Of a stretch of DNA of 64,000 nucleotides, positions 50,448-60,987 are shown in pieces (position 1 is the first letter of the stretch; every line of letters begins with the position of its first letter). Source of the stretch: Emiliania huxleyi CCMP1516 (lineage: Eukaryota; Haptophyta; Isochrysidales; Noelaerhabdaceae). The position numbers and the translations under genes are program-made. The notes under the pieces were generated by a model that was not told the origin of the DNA, did no database searches, and worked only from the letters and a program-made list of their open reading frames with translations. Where the stretch lies: positions 191,465 to 255,464 of the forward strand of contig NW_005196528.1 of NCBI RefSeq assembly GCF_000372725.1. The letters run 5' to 3'.

Positions 50448-50523
50448 CACATGTCACATGGACATGGACATGCACAACATGAACATGAACATGTCCATGA
50501 CATGTGCATGTTGTGCATGTTCC
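50448..50523. repeat. CATGCACATG palindromic array
   Basis: catgcacaacatg and catgttgtgcatg form an inverted pair within a run of catg-containing hexamers (cacatg, gacatg, aacatg). It can fold as a hairpin. Confidence 0.6.
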
Positions 50524-52140
50524 AGTAGAGCCAGAGGCCTTGTTGTCACTTGACCTGCGAGTCTCCGACTTCAAGAAGATTCCGGCTTCAACTTATCAAC
50601 TATGTGCTGTCGACGGAGGACGAGCACACGTACGACTCCACTGAGCTCTGAGATCAGAAGTTAAAAACGGGAAGGAAATTGCGTGAATCTGGGAGGGTCG
50701 GGGAGTGACGGGAGAGGGGGGTTCTCTTGCGATTGAGCAATCTGAAGCCATCGCTCAGCGCAGGAGGCAGGTTGATGTTATTCAATTTAACTTGAGGGCA
50801 AAATAGAAAATATTTGGCGATCGATACCGAACCTCGCGCGCGCGAAGCGAAAATTCCAGCGGTGAGCAGTTCGGCGTGGCCTCTCGGGCCATAACACCGT
50901 GGACCCGGGACGGCTCTCTCATAGCAAAAAAATGATATTCTTATCTTTTTGCCCCCCTCCGAGACTAGGGACAGAACCACACCAGTATCTGACCAGCGGG
51001 ACTGCGCCTCGCCCCCACTTGCCCTGACTGTGCAGGATAGCGTGCCCCGATAACGGCGACACTTAGCGAGGGTCACTGCGCAAGGAGGGGCTGCGAAGCA
51101 CTTGGAGCACTTGAAGCCTTTTAGCCCCCCGCTACCCGGTTGCACTCGTGCGACGTAGCGGGGGGCCACGACTACGTTTACGAAAACATAAGTAGTCCCG
51201 CGAGGTGTGAATTGGCCGCCCCAGTAGCCCCCTTTCCAATTGCCTGATTTTGCGGCGCGTCCCAGAGCGTCCAAACTTGTTTGGGCGCGAACCGTATCTC
51301 GCAACGGATCTCGCCGGCCTCACCGGCCCCCACCGGCCCTCTTTGCTTTGACCGACGCCCGTCCGCTCGACTGGCCGATGAAGAGCGACCCGTACGACGC
51401 GCACTTGTCGCCCTCCCTCCTCGCCACATGACGGCCGCCCCCCGACACCGACAGTCGCGCTCCGCACGCCTTCGAGGTCAGCTGCGGCCGAGCGACGACC
51501 GGCTCGCCTCCGATCGCTGGGCGCGGTCACTCTCCGGCCCATCACCCACCTGCCGATCACCTGTCCGCCTCGCCGCGCGCGGGCCGCTCGCCTGCTCGCC
51601 ACCGCCGCCGCGCGTCCCCGCGCCGCCACGCTTCCATGCACCTGACCGCGCTCGAGCTGCGCAGACGGCGCGCTCTGGCAGACAGAGCAGCGGCCGCCCA
51701 GGCAGTCGCTGCTCCGCCCCGTCCGAATCCGTCCGCCCGCGCGTGCTGCTGCCGCCGCCGCCGCCGCTCCACCCGGTGCCCGTGTGTCGTGAGAGCTGCT
51801 TTGTGTATGTGTGTATGTCTATGTGGACAGCGACACTTATGTCACACTTGAGCCTCTATCTATGATTGAGACCCGCCGGAGGCTGGTTACTGATTTCTTT
51901 TTTGTCCTCTCGGGGGAATGTTCTCTCGGCGCCCATGGCCTTCTGAGGTTTCGTACTGATGACGTCCTTCTTGGCACTTCGGGCGTCGGTGTGTATGTCC
52001 CTCGGTAATGTGCTACGGGTATGAGCCGCTGGTCAACACTACCACTCGGCCATCATCTACGGCTCTCTCATAGCAGCCCATAACATTTACCAAGCTGCAG
52101 AAACGAGCTTTTAGTGCTTATGAGCATAAGCACTGGATTC
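50524..52140. other. Gene-poor region with undetermined ORFs
   Basis: A minus-strand ORF at 50654-51304 includes LKGFKCSKCFAAPPCAV, and a short + exon-like segment at ~50580-50650 reads LQLINYVLSTEDEHTYDSTE-L. Neither is recognised. The DNA encoding FKCSKCF is an inverted copy of the sequence at 18666-18687, so at least part of this ORF is repeat-derived. Nothing else supported. Confidence 0.35.
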
Positions 52141-52143
52141 TCA

Positions 52144-52310
52144 TGCGCGCGGAGCGCGCCGGTGCTCTACCCGGACACGCGCGGAGCGCGCTAGCTGGAC
52201 ACCGCCGCACGCGCGGAGCGCGCTAGCTAGACACACACGCGCGGAGCGCGCTGGCTAGATACCGCGCGGAGCGCGCTGGCACCTATGTGCGCGGAGCGCA
52301 CCACGGTAGA
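52144..52310. repeat. Array of gcgcggagcgcgc palindromes
   Basis: Six occurrences of the interrupted palindrome (g)cgcgcggagcgcgc(c), the last as gcgcggagcgcac, spaced 20-40 bp apart. Spacers such as tagctggacacc and tagctagacacaca are partly conserved. Ends ~30 bp before the stop of the minus-strand gene at 52341. Confidence 0.8.
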
Positions 52311-52340
52311 GTCTAGACACATGAAGACAGTCTGTTGCAG

Positions 52341-53321
52341 TCAGTTGTGGCCACGCGGCATCGGCCTGACGTCGTAGCACTCGGCTGGCAGACGCTGTGT
52401 CTCTGCCTTCTTCCGCGTCATGACCAGACCCCGCTGCAGCGAAGCTCCAATGCCGCCCCTCTGTGCACGTGACCTGTCGTTGTGGTGAAAGCGGTCTTCC
52501 CAGTTGAGCCCGCCCCAGTTCTCGAGCGCACGGTTGATGAAGGGCACGGCGACGGGATGGTACGGCTGGGGCGCGTTCCACGCGATCACAGCCTCCTCAG
52601 TTGCAGTGACCCAGTTGCCCTGGCGGTCGCAGCGGTCCCACACACCGCCCATGCCCTCCACAACAGCCTCACACATTGACTTTGTAGCCATGTGCGTCCA
52701 GAGGTAGAGGTAGTTTTTGCAGCAAGAGTAGAAGCGGGCGTCGGTGAATACAGTTTTCATGATGACGGTGCTGCTGGTCGCGCGGTTCCAGGATTGAAAG
52801 CCTGGCCGAGGTGCCCACTCGGTGAGCAGCTTAGACAGCATGACGAACTCTCTCCAGACAACACTAAATGCCGGCATGTCGTCGACAGCTCCTGGATCAG
52901 CGCCACCGCCGCCGCCGTCGGTAGCAGGGCTGGGAGCAGCGGGGCCAGCAGCAGGGCTGGCAGCGGCGGGGGCGACATCATACGTCTGCCCCGGGTCGTA
53001 GTTGTCATCGTCAAACTGGCCGAGGGAATCGGCGGCAGCGGCAGGGGGCGGGGCGGCGGGAGGGGCGGCGGGAGGGGCGGCGGGGGGGGCGGCGGCGGGG
53101 GGGGCGGCGGCGGGGGCAGCGGAGGGGGCGGCGGGGGGGGCAGCGGAGGGGGCGGCGGCGGTGCCCACACGTCGCCACTGCATGCTGGGAGCAGCGAGGT
53201 AGTGCCACTTGTCAAGGTCGTTTGGCGCCCATCCTCCGTCCCGGCCGACGTCGTCATCGACACCCCTCGACACCGCTCGACACCGCTCGACACCGCTCGA
53301 CACCTCTGATGATCCTAACAC
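52341..53321 (-). CDS. Hypothetical protein, possibly mobile-element derived
   Basis: Minus-strand ORF with an N-terminal Ala/Pro-rich linker (APPAAPPAA repeats, ~53030-53160) and a folded C-terminal ~160 residues. These contain FSVVWREFVMLSKLLTEWAP, SSTVIMKTVFTDARFYSCCK, NYLYLWTHMATKSMCEAV, VVEGMGGVWDRCDRQGNW, EEAVIAWNAPQPYHPVAV and INRALENWGGLNWEDRFHHN. No family is recognised with confidence; conserved Trp and Cys residues suggest a real domain. The true start is unclear because the first exon merges with (ggtgtcgagc)n repeats at ~53265-53310. Repeat-rich surroundings make a transposon origin plausible. Confidence 0.4.
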   Translation of the reverse strand: MLGSSEVSSGVERCRAVSRGVDDDVGRDGGWAPNDLDKWHYLAAPSMQWRRVGTAAAPSAAPPAAPSAAPAAAPPAAAPPAAPPAAPPAAPPPAAAADSLGQFDDDNYDPGQTYDVAPAAASPAAGPAAPSPATDGGGGGADPGAVDDMPAFSVVWREFVMLSKLLTEWAPRPGFQSWNRATSSTVIMKTVFTDARFYSCCKNYLYLWTHMATKSMCEAVVEGMGGVWDRCDRQGNWVTATEEAVIAWNAPQPYHPVAVPFINRALENWGGLNWEDRFHHNDRSRAQRGGIGASLQRGLVMTRKKAETQRLPAECYDVRPMPRGHN

Positions 53322-54300
53322 AGCAGAGACGTAGACCCATTGGAGTCACAGAGTTAGAAATCAGGGTTGCAGCAGCAATCAAACTTGGCTGGCAGTACTT
53401 CCATCCCTCAGTTGCAGCCTCTCAAGTTCTAGCCCTGGTTCTAGCTCCAAGTTGCAGCTCAGTTTGCACTCCTGTTGATGTAGCAACCATGGCAGTACTC
53501 CCAGGTAGCCCTCAGGTGCTGCACAGCACCTTGTACAGTGGCAATGAATCCTCACACCAGTGAGCTTGTGCCATGAGTGCAGACCTGTGGTCCATTGCGC
53601 TTTGTGCACTGGCGATGCTGACAACGGCGACGCTGCAGCGGCGGCGACGCTGCTGCGATGGGGTATTGGCAGCCCTTAGCTGCTGGACAGCACCTTGTGC
53701 AGTGGCAATGTCCACTGACTCATGGCACCAGCCTTGTGCCATGAGCGCTGTGGTCAGTTGCGCTTTGTGCGCCGGTGACGCTGCAGGGGCGACGCTGCTG
53801 CAGCGGCGACGCTGCTGCGGTGCTGCGCCTGCACAGCACCTTGGTGCACAGTGGCAATGACTCCCGGCACTTGATGTCCTCAAATGTCCACAGAGAGTAT
53901 ACTGGTTGTGCTCAGGTTGTGCTACATCAACAGGGTGCAACTGAGGCTGCAACTAAGGGATGAAACAGCTTTGCAACTGCTGCCCAACTTTTGTTGTATG
54001 TTGATGGGCTGCAACTGCATCCACCTGCCACCTTGGACACCTCGATACCTCAGACGCCTCTTGACAACACTCGACACCCGCTCGACACCCGCTCGACACC
54101 CTCGACACCCTCGACACCCTCGACACCCCTCGACACCCCTCGACACCCCTCGACACCCCTCGACACGGACAAGCATGGTTTCAGCCTCGACAGGCCTCGA
54201 CAGGCCTCGACAGGCCTCGACAGGCCTCGACACCTCTATCCCTCGACAGCAGCTCGACACCCTCGACACCGGGCCTCGACACCTCGACACCAGGGCTCAG
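53322..54300. repeat. Degenerate tandem repeats and CTCGACACC arrays
   Basis: Between 53500 and 53870, three diverged ~150-bp units recur (each with gcacagcaccttgtgcagtg-like and gcgacgctgctgc blocks). From 54050 to 54300 there are arrays of cctcgacacc, then ctcgacaggc. The unit gtgtcgagcg also occurs at 53265-53310, linking the two sides. No gene seen. Confidence 0.6.
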
Positions 54301-54641
54301 CCCTGGTCTGGCCGATTTTTTTCGCCGCGGTAGCCGCGGCGGGATATGGCGGGATATGGCGGGATATGGCGGGATATGGCGGGATATGGCGGGATATGGC
54401 GGGATATGGCGGGATATGGCGGGATATGGCGGGATACACTCATACAGCGCGCGGGATAGGATACCGGGAGATACCGGGAGGCGACCCACACACCGGGAGA
54501 CACCTCTGGAGATACCGCAACCGGGAGAGATCTAGAGAGAAGAAAAGGGGAGATACGGGGAGATACGGGGAGATGCGAGAAGATGCGAGGAGATACGGGG
54601 CGATAGAGGGAGATACAGCAAACGAATCGGCCAGACCAGGG
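54301..54641. mobile_element. 341-bp element bounded by 17-bp perfect inverted repeats
   Basis: ccctggtctggccgatt at 54301-54317 is the exact reverse complement of aatcggccagaccaggg at 54625-54641. Inside lie ten gggatatggc units (~54341-54435) and a gggagatac-rich block (~54545-54615). No ORF. It resembles a MITE or an introner-like unit with repeat filler; no target-site duplication was found with confidence. Confidence 0.5.
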
Positions 54642-54651
54642 CTTTTTTACC

Positions 54652-55693
54652 CTAGATGACAGCGCTGCGCCCCTGCGCCGCTGGGGGGGTCCTACCACTC
54701 CTCAGCTCCACATGGAGCCGCAATTTGGCCGCCAGATCCGTGCAGAGCCGCTGCGCGGTCTCGGCGCGCGCGACACCCCTCTCCAGGCTCGGTGCGACCG
54801 CCGCCGCGTGCGTCGGCGCGCCGTACCCCTCCCCGGCCGCGCCGGCCGCCCGCGGCGGGTACGCAGAAACGACGACGCGCGGCGGTTCGGCGGCGACAGA
54901 GATGTCGAGGCGCCATGCCTCTGGCAGAGCTGGCTGCATCAGCCGCGTCACCTCGGCCGACAGCTCGGAAGGCGCCGCGGGCATCGCCGCGTGCAGCACG
55001 CCAAGCAGCCTGACACGAGCGTCGATGCTTACTTTTCAGAAGTGATCAGTAGTGCAGCGCTGAGCCGCCTGAGCCGCGTGAGGACAGACTCTCGCTCGTT
55101 TGGGGCGTGTCAACACGAATGGGAGGCGTTGCTTCACTGTGTTGTGGCGGCCTGCCGAGCAGCTGTGTGAGGCGTGAGACGGCCGCGTCCGCCGAGTAGA
55201 GAGTGGCGCACGTGGCCGGCAGCGGCGTCGTCAGCAGGGCCAGCGCCTCGCCCAGCCAGCGCCGCCACGCCAGCAGCTGCGGCAGCACGAGCTGCTTGGC
55301 GCGCTGGGCCGGCGCCGCGAGGGAGCAGCGCAGCGGCGCCTGGTGGGGTGCTGCCTGTGTCTGCGTTGCTCCGGGTGTGGCCGACTCTCCCCGTCCTTCC
55401 GTGGCCACGCTGTCTTCACCGCGCCACTATCTCTCTGGCGCCTCCCGGTCGAGCTCCGGCAGCGCTAGCTGGACCTGCAGCGCCTCGATGCGCCGGCCGT
55501 TGAGGGCGGCGCTGAAGCGCATCCCGCGGCCCTCGTCGATGTCGCCTCCCCGGACTGCTTCCGGCTTGGCGTCCTCGTCGACCTCGAGGTCCTCGGCGCA
55601 GTCGGCGAGCAGCTTTGCGACACGCGCAAGCACAGCCTGGCACTCGGTGTCGAGGAGCCAGGCGAGCTCGAGCGAGTCGGCATCCATGAGCAA
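54652..55693 (-). CDS. ROGDI-like protein (RAVE complex subunit, Rav2 type)
   Basis: ROGDI/Rav2 partners the V-ATPase assembly complex (RAVE/rabconnectin) in yeast and animals. Exon 1 (55693-~55430) has SLELAWLLDTECQAVLARVA, matching the ROGDI N-terminal EFEWLL.DEVHAVL pattern, then FSAALNGRRIEALQVQLALP. Exon 2 (~55390-55060) carries QLVLPQLLAWRRWLGEALAL, LLTTPLPAT, and DAAVSRLTQLLGR. Exon 3 (~55030-54652) has VLHAAMPAAPSELSAEVTRL, MQPALPEAWRLDISVAAEPP, RVVVSAYPPR and a final amphipathic helix TAQRLCTDLAAKLRLHVELR. The order parallels human ROGDI throughout. Exon joins are approximate; identity to family is low but co-linear. Confidence 0.62.
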
Positions 55694-56191
55694 GCGTGAG
55701 CGTCGTTTCTCTTTTTCTTTACCTCGCCGCGTCTCTTCTTTTCCACCACACTCGTGTCGTGGAATCGCTTGTCATGTGAGAGAGTAAAAGAAAGAAAGAA
55801 AACAGCCACGCGAAGGGAGGGATGGGAGGACGGCACGCCGCCACGACACAGGGATTTTAATGTGAGAGAGTGCGTTGTGTTCCTGCGTTGATGCTTTCTC
55901 TTTCCTGTTGCAGAATGGAGAGAGAGTAAAAAAGAAAGAAAGAAAGAAAACAGACACGCCCAGACGAGGGATGGAGCTGGCGAGGTACTTCCAGCCTGCT
56001 GTGGGAACAGCTGACGCAGTCTCGCCGAGGCTCGCCCCAGCAGACTCGGCCAGACAAAAACCCCGAGAGGCGTGGGAGTACCTCGCCAGGGATGGAGAGC
56101 GGCGTGTCCGCTTTCTCTTTCCTCTCAGGCCGCCTCACAAGCTCCCCGACCGCCTGCTCGCATCAACACGAGGGGAGGAGTGCTCTCGTGG
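55694..56191. promoter_or_regulatory. Divergent ROGDI/TFIIIC promoter region with recurrent elements
   Basis: Contains, in order: partial leader repeat 55755-55785; GAAAG repeats with gcgaagggagggatgggagg at ~55810; cacagggattttaa; a second leader-repeat fragment tgtgagagagtgcgttgtgt at ~55860; and another GAAAG run at ~55930. A 20-25-bp inverted pair (gagctggcgaggtacttcca near 55975 versus gggagtacctcgccagggat near 56070) is also visible. Confidence 0.5.
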
Positions 56192-57126
56192 CAATGTCTG
56201 TGACGGTCCCGCCCGAGGTTCAGCGCCAGCTGGGCGAGGCGACGATGCTGTACGCGTACCGCGACTTCCAAAAGGCGATGGCGATGCTGCTCGAGGTCGT
56301 GCGGCTCTGCCCGCGGCTGCCGCACCCGTACGAGACGCTCGGCCTGATTTACGAGGAGGAGGGGCACAAGAAGAAGGCGCTGCAGCTCTACCTGATGGCG
56401 GCCAACCTCTCGCGCCGCGACGCGGCGCAGTGGCGCCGGCTCGCCGTGCTCGCGACCGAGGTGGGCGAGGCGGAGCAGGCGCTCTTCTGCCTCGGCAAGA
56501 CGCTGGCGCTTACGCCGGACGACGTCGACTCGCTGTGGGAGCAGGCGCGGCTGCACACGCAGCTGGGCCAGCACCGCAAGGCGGCCGCAGGCCTCGCCTC
56601 GCTCCTCCAGCACCGGCCACACGACGCGCATGTCGTTCGGCAGCTCGCGATCTCATACACGGAGCTGGGCGCGGCGGACCGCGCGATTGAGCTGCTCTCG
56701 CACGTCACCGCCTCCCTCACCAAGGAGTCTCCGCCCGCCGCCGCCGCTTCCAGCTCTGCGGCAGGCGGCGCGGCAGACGAGCGGCGCGCGGGCGGCGGCG
56801 TGGGTGGCGGCGGCGGCGGCGGCAGCGAGGGCGAGGGCGGCGTCGAGGGCGGAGGCGGCGGCGAGGGCGGAGGCGGCGGCGAGGGCGGAGGCGGAGGCGG
56901 AGGAGGCGAGGGCGGCGGCCGCGAGGTGGCCGCGCCCGCGTCGGCCACGACTTGCGCGCTGGAGCCGGCGGAGGAGCCGGGGCACTCCACACCCCAAGAG
57001 TACCGCGAGATCATCGCGAGATCTTCGGAGATTAGGCGTCGGCGGCGGCGCATTGCGCACTCCACCTGACTAACATGCTGCTCGAGGCGAGAGAGAGAGG
57101 GAGGGAGAGGGAGGGAGGGAGGGAGG

Positions 57127-57180
<54 letters not shown>

Positions 57181-57190
57181 GCGAGAGAGC

Positions 57191-57228
<38 letters not shown>

Positions 57229-60200
57229 GTTAGAGAGAGGCAGGCAGGCAGGCAGGCAACCGAGGAGCGGGTTTCGGAGGCACCGCCGAAGCCCCCTCCA
57301 GGCCCTGATCGAGCGCGGCGCGTACTCGGACGGCATCGCGCGCGTGCAGGCGCTGCGGCAGAGCGAGGCGCTCGGGCTGGGTGGCAAGGAGCTGCCGCTC
57401 GATCTGCGAGTCAGGGAGGGCGTCTGCTGCGCGTACACCGGCGACAGCTGGAGGACAGAGGCGACTGCGGCTGAAGCAGTCCGTGACCGACGTCGAGAGA
57501 GGGTGGCTCGTAGGCCAGCTGGAGCAGGCGGAGCGGCTCTGGCAGCCGCTGCTCCGGAGCGATGCCTCTGCGCAGGGCGGCGGCGGCGGCGCGGAGGGCG
57601 GCGGCGCGGAGGGCGGCGGCGCGGAGGGCGGCGGCGCGGAGGGCGGCGGCGGCGGCGGCGGCGGCGCGCTGCCGCTCTCTACCGTGGACGATTTGCTGTA
57701 CGAGGTTGCGAAGGTGTCCCTCTCCGTTTGAGGCTGGCAACGAGTCGCTGGCTCCTCCCTCCCTCCTGAGTGTGGGTGTGTGGCTGATGTAGGTGTACCT
57801 CACCGTTGGCCGGCCTCTCGTCGCGCTGGAGCTGTACGACCGCCTCCTCGCCTCTGAGAGGTGCGCACGGCCGCTGACCAGCAAGCAGCCAGCGCGTGTG
57901 TCCGGCCTTTTCTCTCTCACCCAGAGACGTGGCTGATCGCTAGCCACGCGACGCTCCGTCGCTACTACTACTGCTAGTACTACTAGTATGATTCTCATTC
58001 TCATGAGTCTTGTTATCGCTAGGCACATCGCCCTCCCTTCATGCCTCACGGTCCATCCCTCGGGGGCAGGTACGCGCCGCTGGTCCACTTGAAGCGCGGC
58101 GAGTGCTTGCGCGCGCTGCGCCGCGACGCCGAGGCCGGCTCGGCGTATCCTCACACCAAGATGCATGCGTGTACGAATGACTCCTCACTGATCCGAATGC
58201 CAGGCCGCTTCGGCGTACTCGTCCGCCCTCGCCGTTGACGCATGCTCGCAGGAGGCGCTGGTGGCGGCGTGCTGTCTGTCGCTGCGGCGGCGGAAGCCCC
58301 GCGAGGCACGGTTCTCGCTTTTTCCGTTGCTGTGGAGAGGCGCTGTTCACACCTCTGGCGTGTGAACAGGTGCTCTCCCTCCTCGAGCTGCACGCGGGGC
58401 CGCGGCAGCACAGGGGCGACGCGGGCGACGCGGGCGACGGGGGCGAGGCGGAGGCGGAGGGGCGTGGAGAGGGAGGCGGCGGGGAGGGAGGCGGCGGGGA
58501 GGGGGAGGACCCGCGGCTCTTGGCATTGCGTGGGCGCGCGCTCTCTGATCTCGGCGAGCACGGCGCGGCGATCGGTGAGTTGACGCGAGTCGCTGCTTCC
58601 TTATGTTTCCTTAGGTGCGCGCTCTCCGATCTCGGAGAGCACGGCGCGGCGGCGGCGCTGCTCCAGCCCCTGCACGACACGTGCTTTGAGCAGCTCGTGC
58701 CGACGGGCAGTAAGAGGGGCAAGGGCAAGCGCGCGGTCGCCGGCGCGCAGGCAGCCTCGCGGGCAGAGGAGGAGGAGGAGGGAGGCCGCTCGAGCGCGCC
58801 AAAGCGGCCCCGCCTCGCCGTTTCGCCGCCCGCCGCCTCGCCGCCCCGCTGCGGGCAGGACGAGGCGGCGGCACCGACGGCCGCACCGCCGGCCGCGTCC
58901 GTCTTTCGACAAGGCTCCCACCTTGCCGAAGGGCTGCCGGCAGCCACGGCGCCCGGGCCNNNNNNNNNNNNNNNNNNNNNNNNNNNNNNNNNNNNNNNNN
59001 NNNNNNNNNNNNNNNNNNNNNNNNNNNNNNNNNNNNNNNNNNNNNNNNNNNNNNNNNNNNNNNNNNNNNNNNNNNNNNNNNNNNNNNNNNNNNNNNNNNN
59101 NNNNNNNNNNNNNNNNNNNNNNNNNNNNNNNNNNNNNNNNNNNNNNNNNNNNNNNNNNNNNNNNNNNNNNNNNNNNNNNNNNNNNNNNNNNNNNNNNNNN
59201 NNNNNNNNNNNNNNNNNNNNNNNNNNNNNNNNNNNNNNNNNNNNNNNNNNNNNNNNNNNNNNNNNNNNNNNNNNNNNNNNNNNNNNNNNNNNNNNNNNNN
59301 NNNNNNNNNNNNNNNNNNNNNNNNNNNNNNNNNNNNNNNNNNNNNNNNNNNNNNNNNNNNNNNNNNNNNNNNNNNNNNNNNNNNNNNNNNNNNNNNNNNN
59401 NNNNNNNNNNNNNNNNNNNNNNNNNNNNNNNNNNNNNNNNNNNNNNNNNNNNNNNNNNNNNNNNNNNNNNNNNNNNNNNNNNNNNNNNNNNNNNNNNNNN
59501 NNNNNNNNNNNNNNNNNNNNNNNNNNNNNNNNNNNNNNNNNNNNNNNNNNNNNNNNNNNNNNNNNNNNNNNNNNNNNNNNNNNNNNNNNNNNNNNNNNNN
59601 NNNNNNNNNNNNNNNNNNNNNNNNNNNNNNNNNNNNNNNNNNNNNNNNNNNNNNNNNNNNNNNNNNNNNNNNNNNNNNNNNNNNNNNNNNNNNNNNNNNN
59701 NNNNNNNNNNNNNNNNNNNNNNNNNNNNNNNNNNNNNNNNNNNNNNNNNNNNNNNNNNNNNNNNNNNNNNNNNNNNNNNNNNNNNNNNNNNNNNNNNTCC
59801 AGCCCCGGCGCATCCCCCCGAGCGGCGCCACCCCCCCCCATCCCCCACGCCCGTCTCCCCGCTCTACGCAGCCCACGCGCATCAACAGCTGGCCATGCCC
59901 ATGAGTGAACTTGAGCGCGCACACGCCTCTCCACGCTAGGCCGCCTACGCGCAGCTGCAGCGCACCGCCGACCTCTTCCTCCGCACCGCCAGGTCTGCCC
60001 CGGCCACGCGGCTGCAGCTCGAGCCGGACCAGCTGGCCGCGCTGCGCGGGCCCTCTAGCGACCGTACGAGGTGCGGCGAGGGAGCGGTGCGCCTCCTCTG
60101 GGAAGGGTCTCGGAACGCGCCTCTAGGCTGCTCGCCAAGCTCTGCTGCGCGCTCGACGAGCCCCTCGCCGCCTACGAGCATGTGCGGGCGCGCTGCGCCG

Positions 60201-60862
60201 CGCCCGGCCCGCGCGAGGCCGCCTCGTGTACGAACGGTGGGTCATCCAGTCATGCATTCCTCAGCAGGCGCTCTGCGCGCACGCGCCGCGCGAGCCTGCC
60301 TCGTGGGCGCTCTTCCATTGCGTTGCGGCGCGCGCGAGACTCAAGCGGCCCGACGAGCGATTGACTTGTGACTCGTTCCCTCTCACCGGCCTCGTACACC
60401 TGTCGGCGGTGCGTCACAGGCCAGACGAGCGGTGGACACTCCGCCTGCTGCTCAAGCACCAGGACTCGCCGCCGATCACGCTCGCCGTCGCGCACCGCTG
60501 CCTCATGGCGGAGCTGCGCGGGCGGGGGCAGGCGCTTGCCCTGTGGACGGCGTCTCTTCACGCGTGCCGCTTGTGAGATCAGGCGCGCTCCTTCGACATG
60601 GCGGTCGGCGAGTACCACGCGCTGCACGCTCGCCGCCCGTCCGAGCCGCTGCTGCCGCTCTGCCTCGCCGCCTGCAAGCTGCAGGAGAGCTTGTCGCGCA
60701 AGAGCAAGAGCGCGACGCGCGGCCACGCCGCGCTGGTCGCCGCTTCGTGGCTCAGCGTCTACGCGCAGACGCGCAGCGCCACGCACCCGCAGGAGCGAAG
60801 ACAGCACCACCACCACCCCAACCCCCTCACACACCTCGCACACCTCACACACCTCACACACA

Positions 60863-60943
<81 letters not shown>

Positions 60944-60948
60944 CACAC

Positions 60949-60987
<39 letters not shown>

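Noticed and set aside
50654..51304. Minus-strand ORF of 216 aa as a gene
   Set aside because: Part of it is an inverted copy of an intergenic sequence at 18666, and no domain is recognised. Kept only as an undetermined ORF in a repeat-rich region.
52144..52310. CRISPR array
   Set aside because: Repeats are only ~13 bp, spacers are short, variable in length and similar to each other, and there are no cas genes in a eukaryotic context.
53322..53952. Cys/His-rich minus-strand ORF
   Set aside because: It is the translation of degenerate ~150-bp tandem repeats and lacks domain character.
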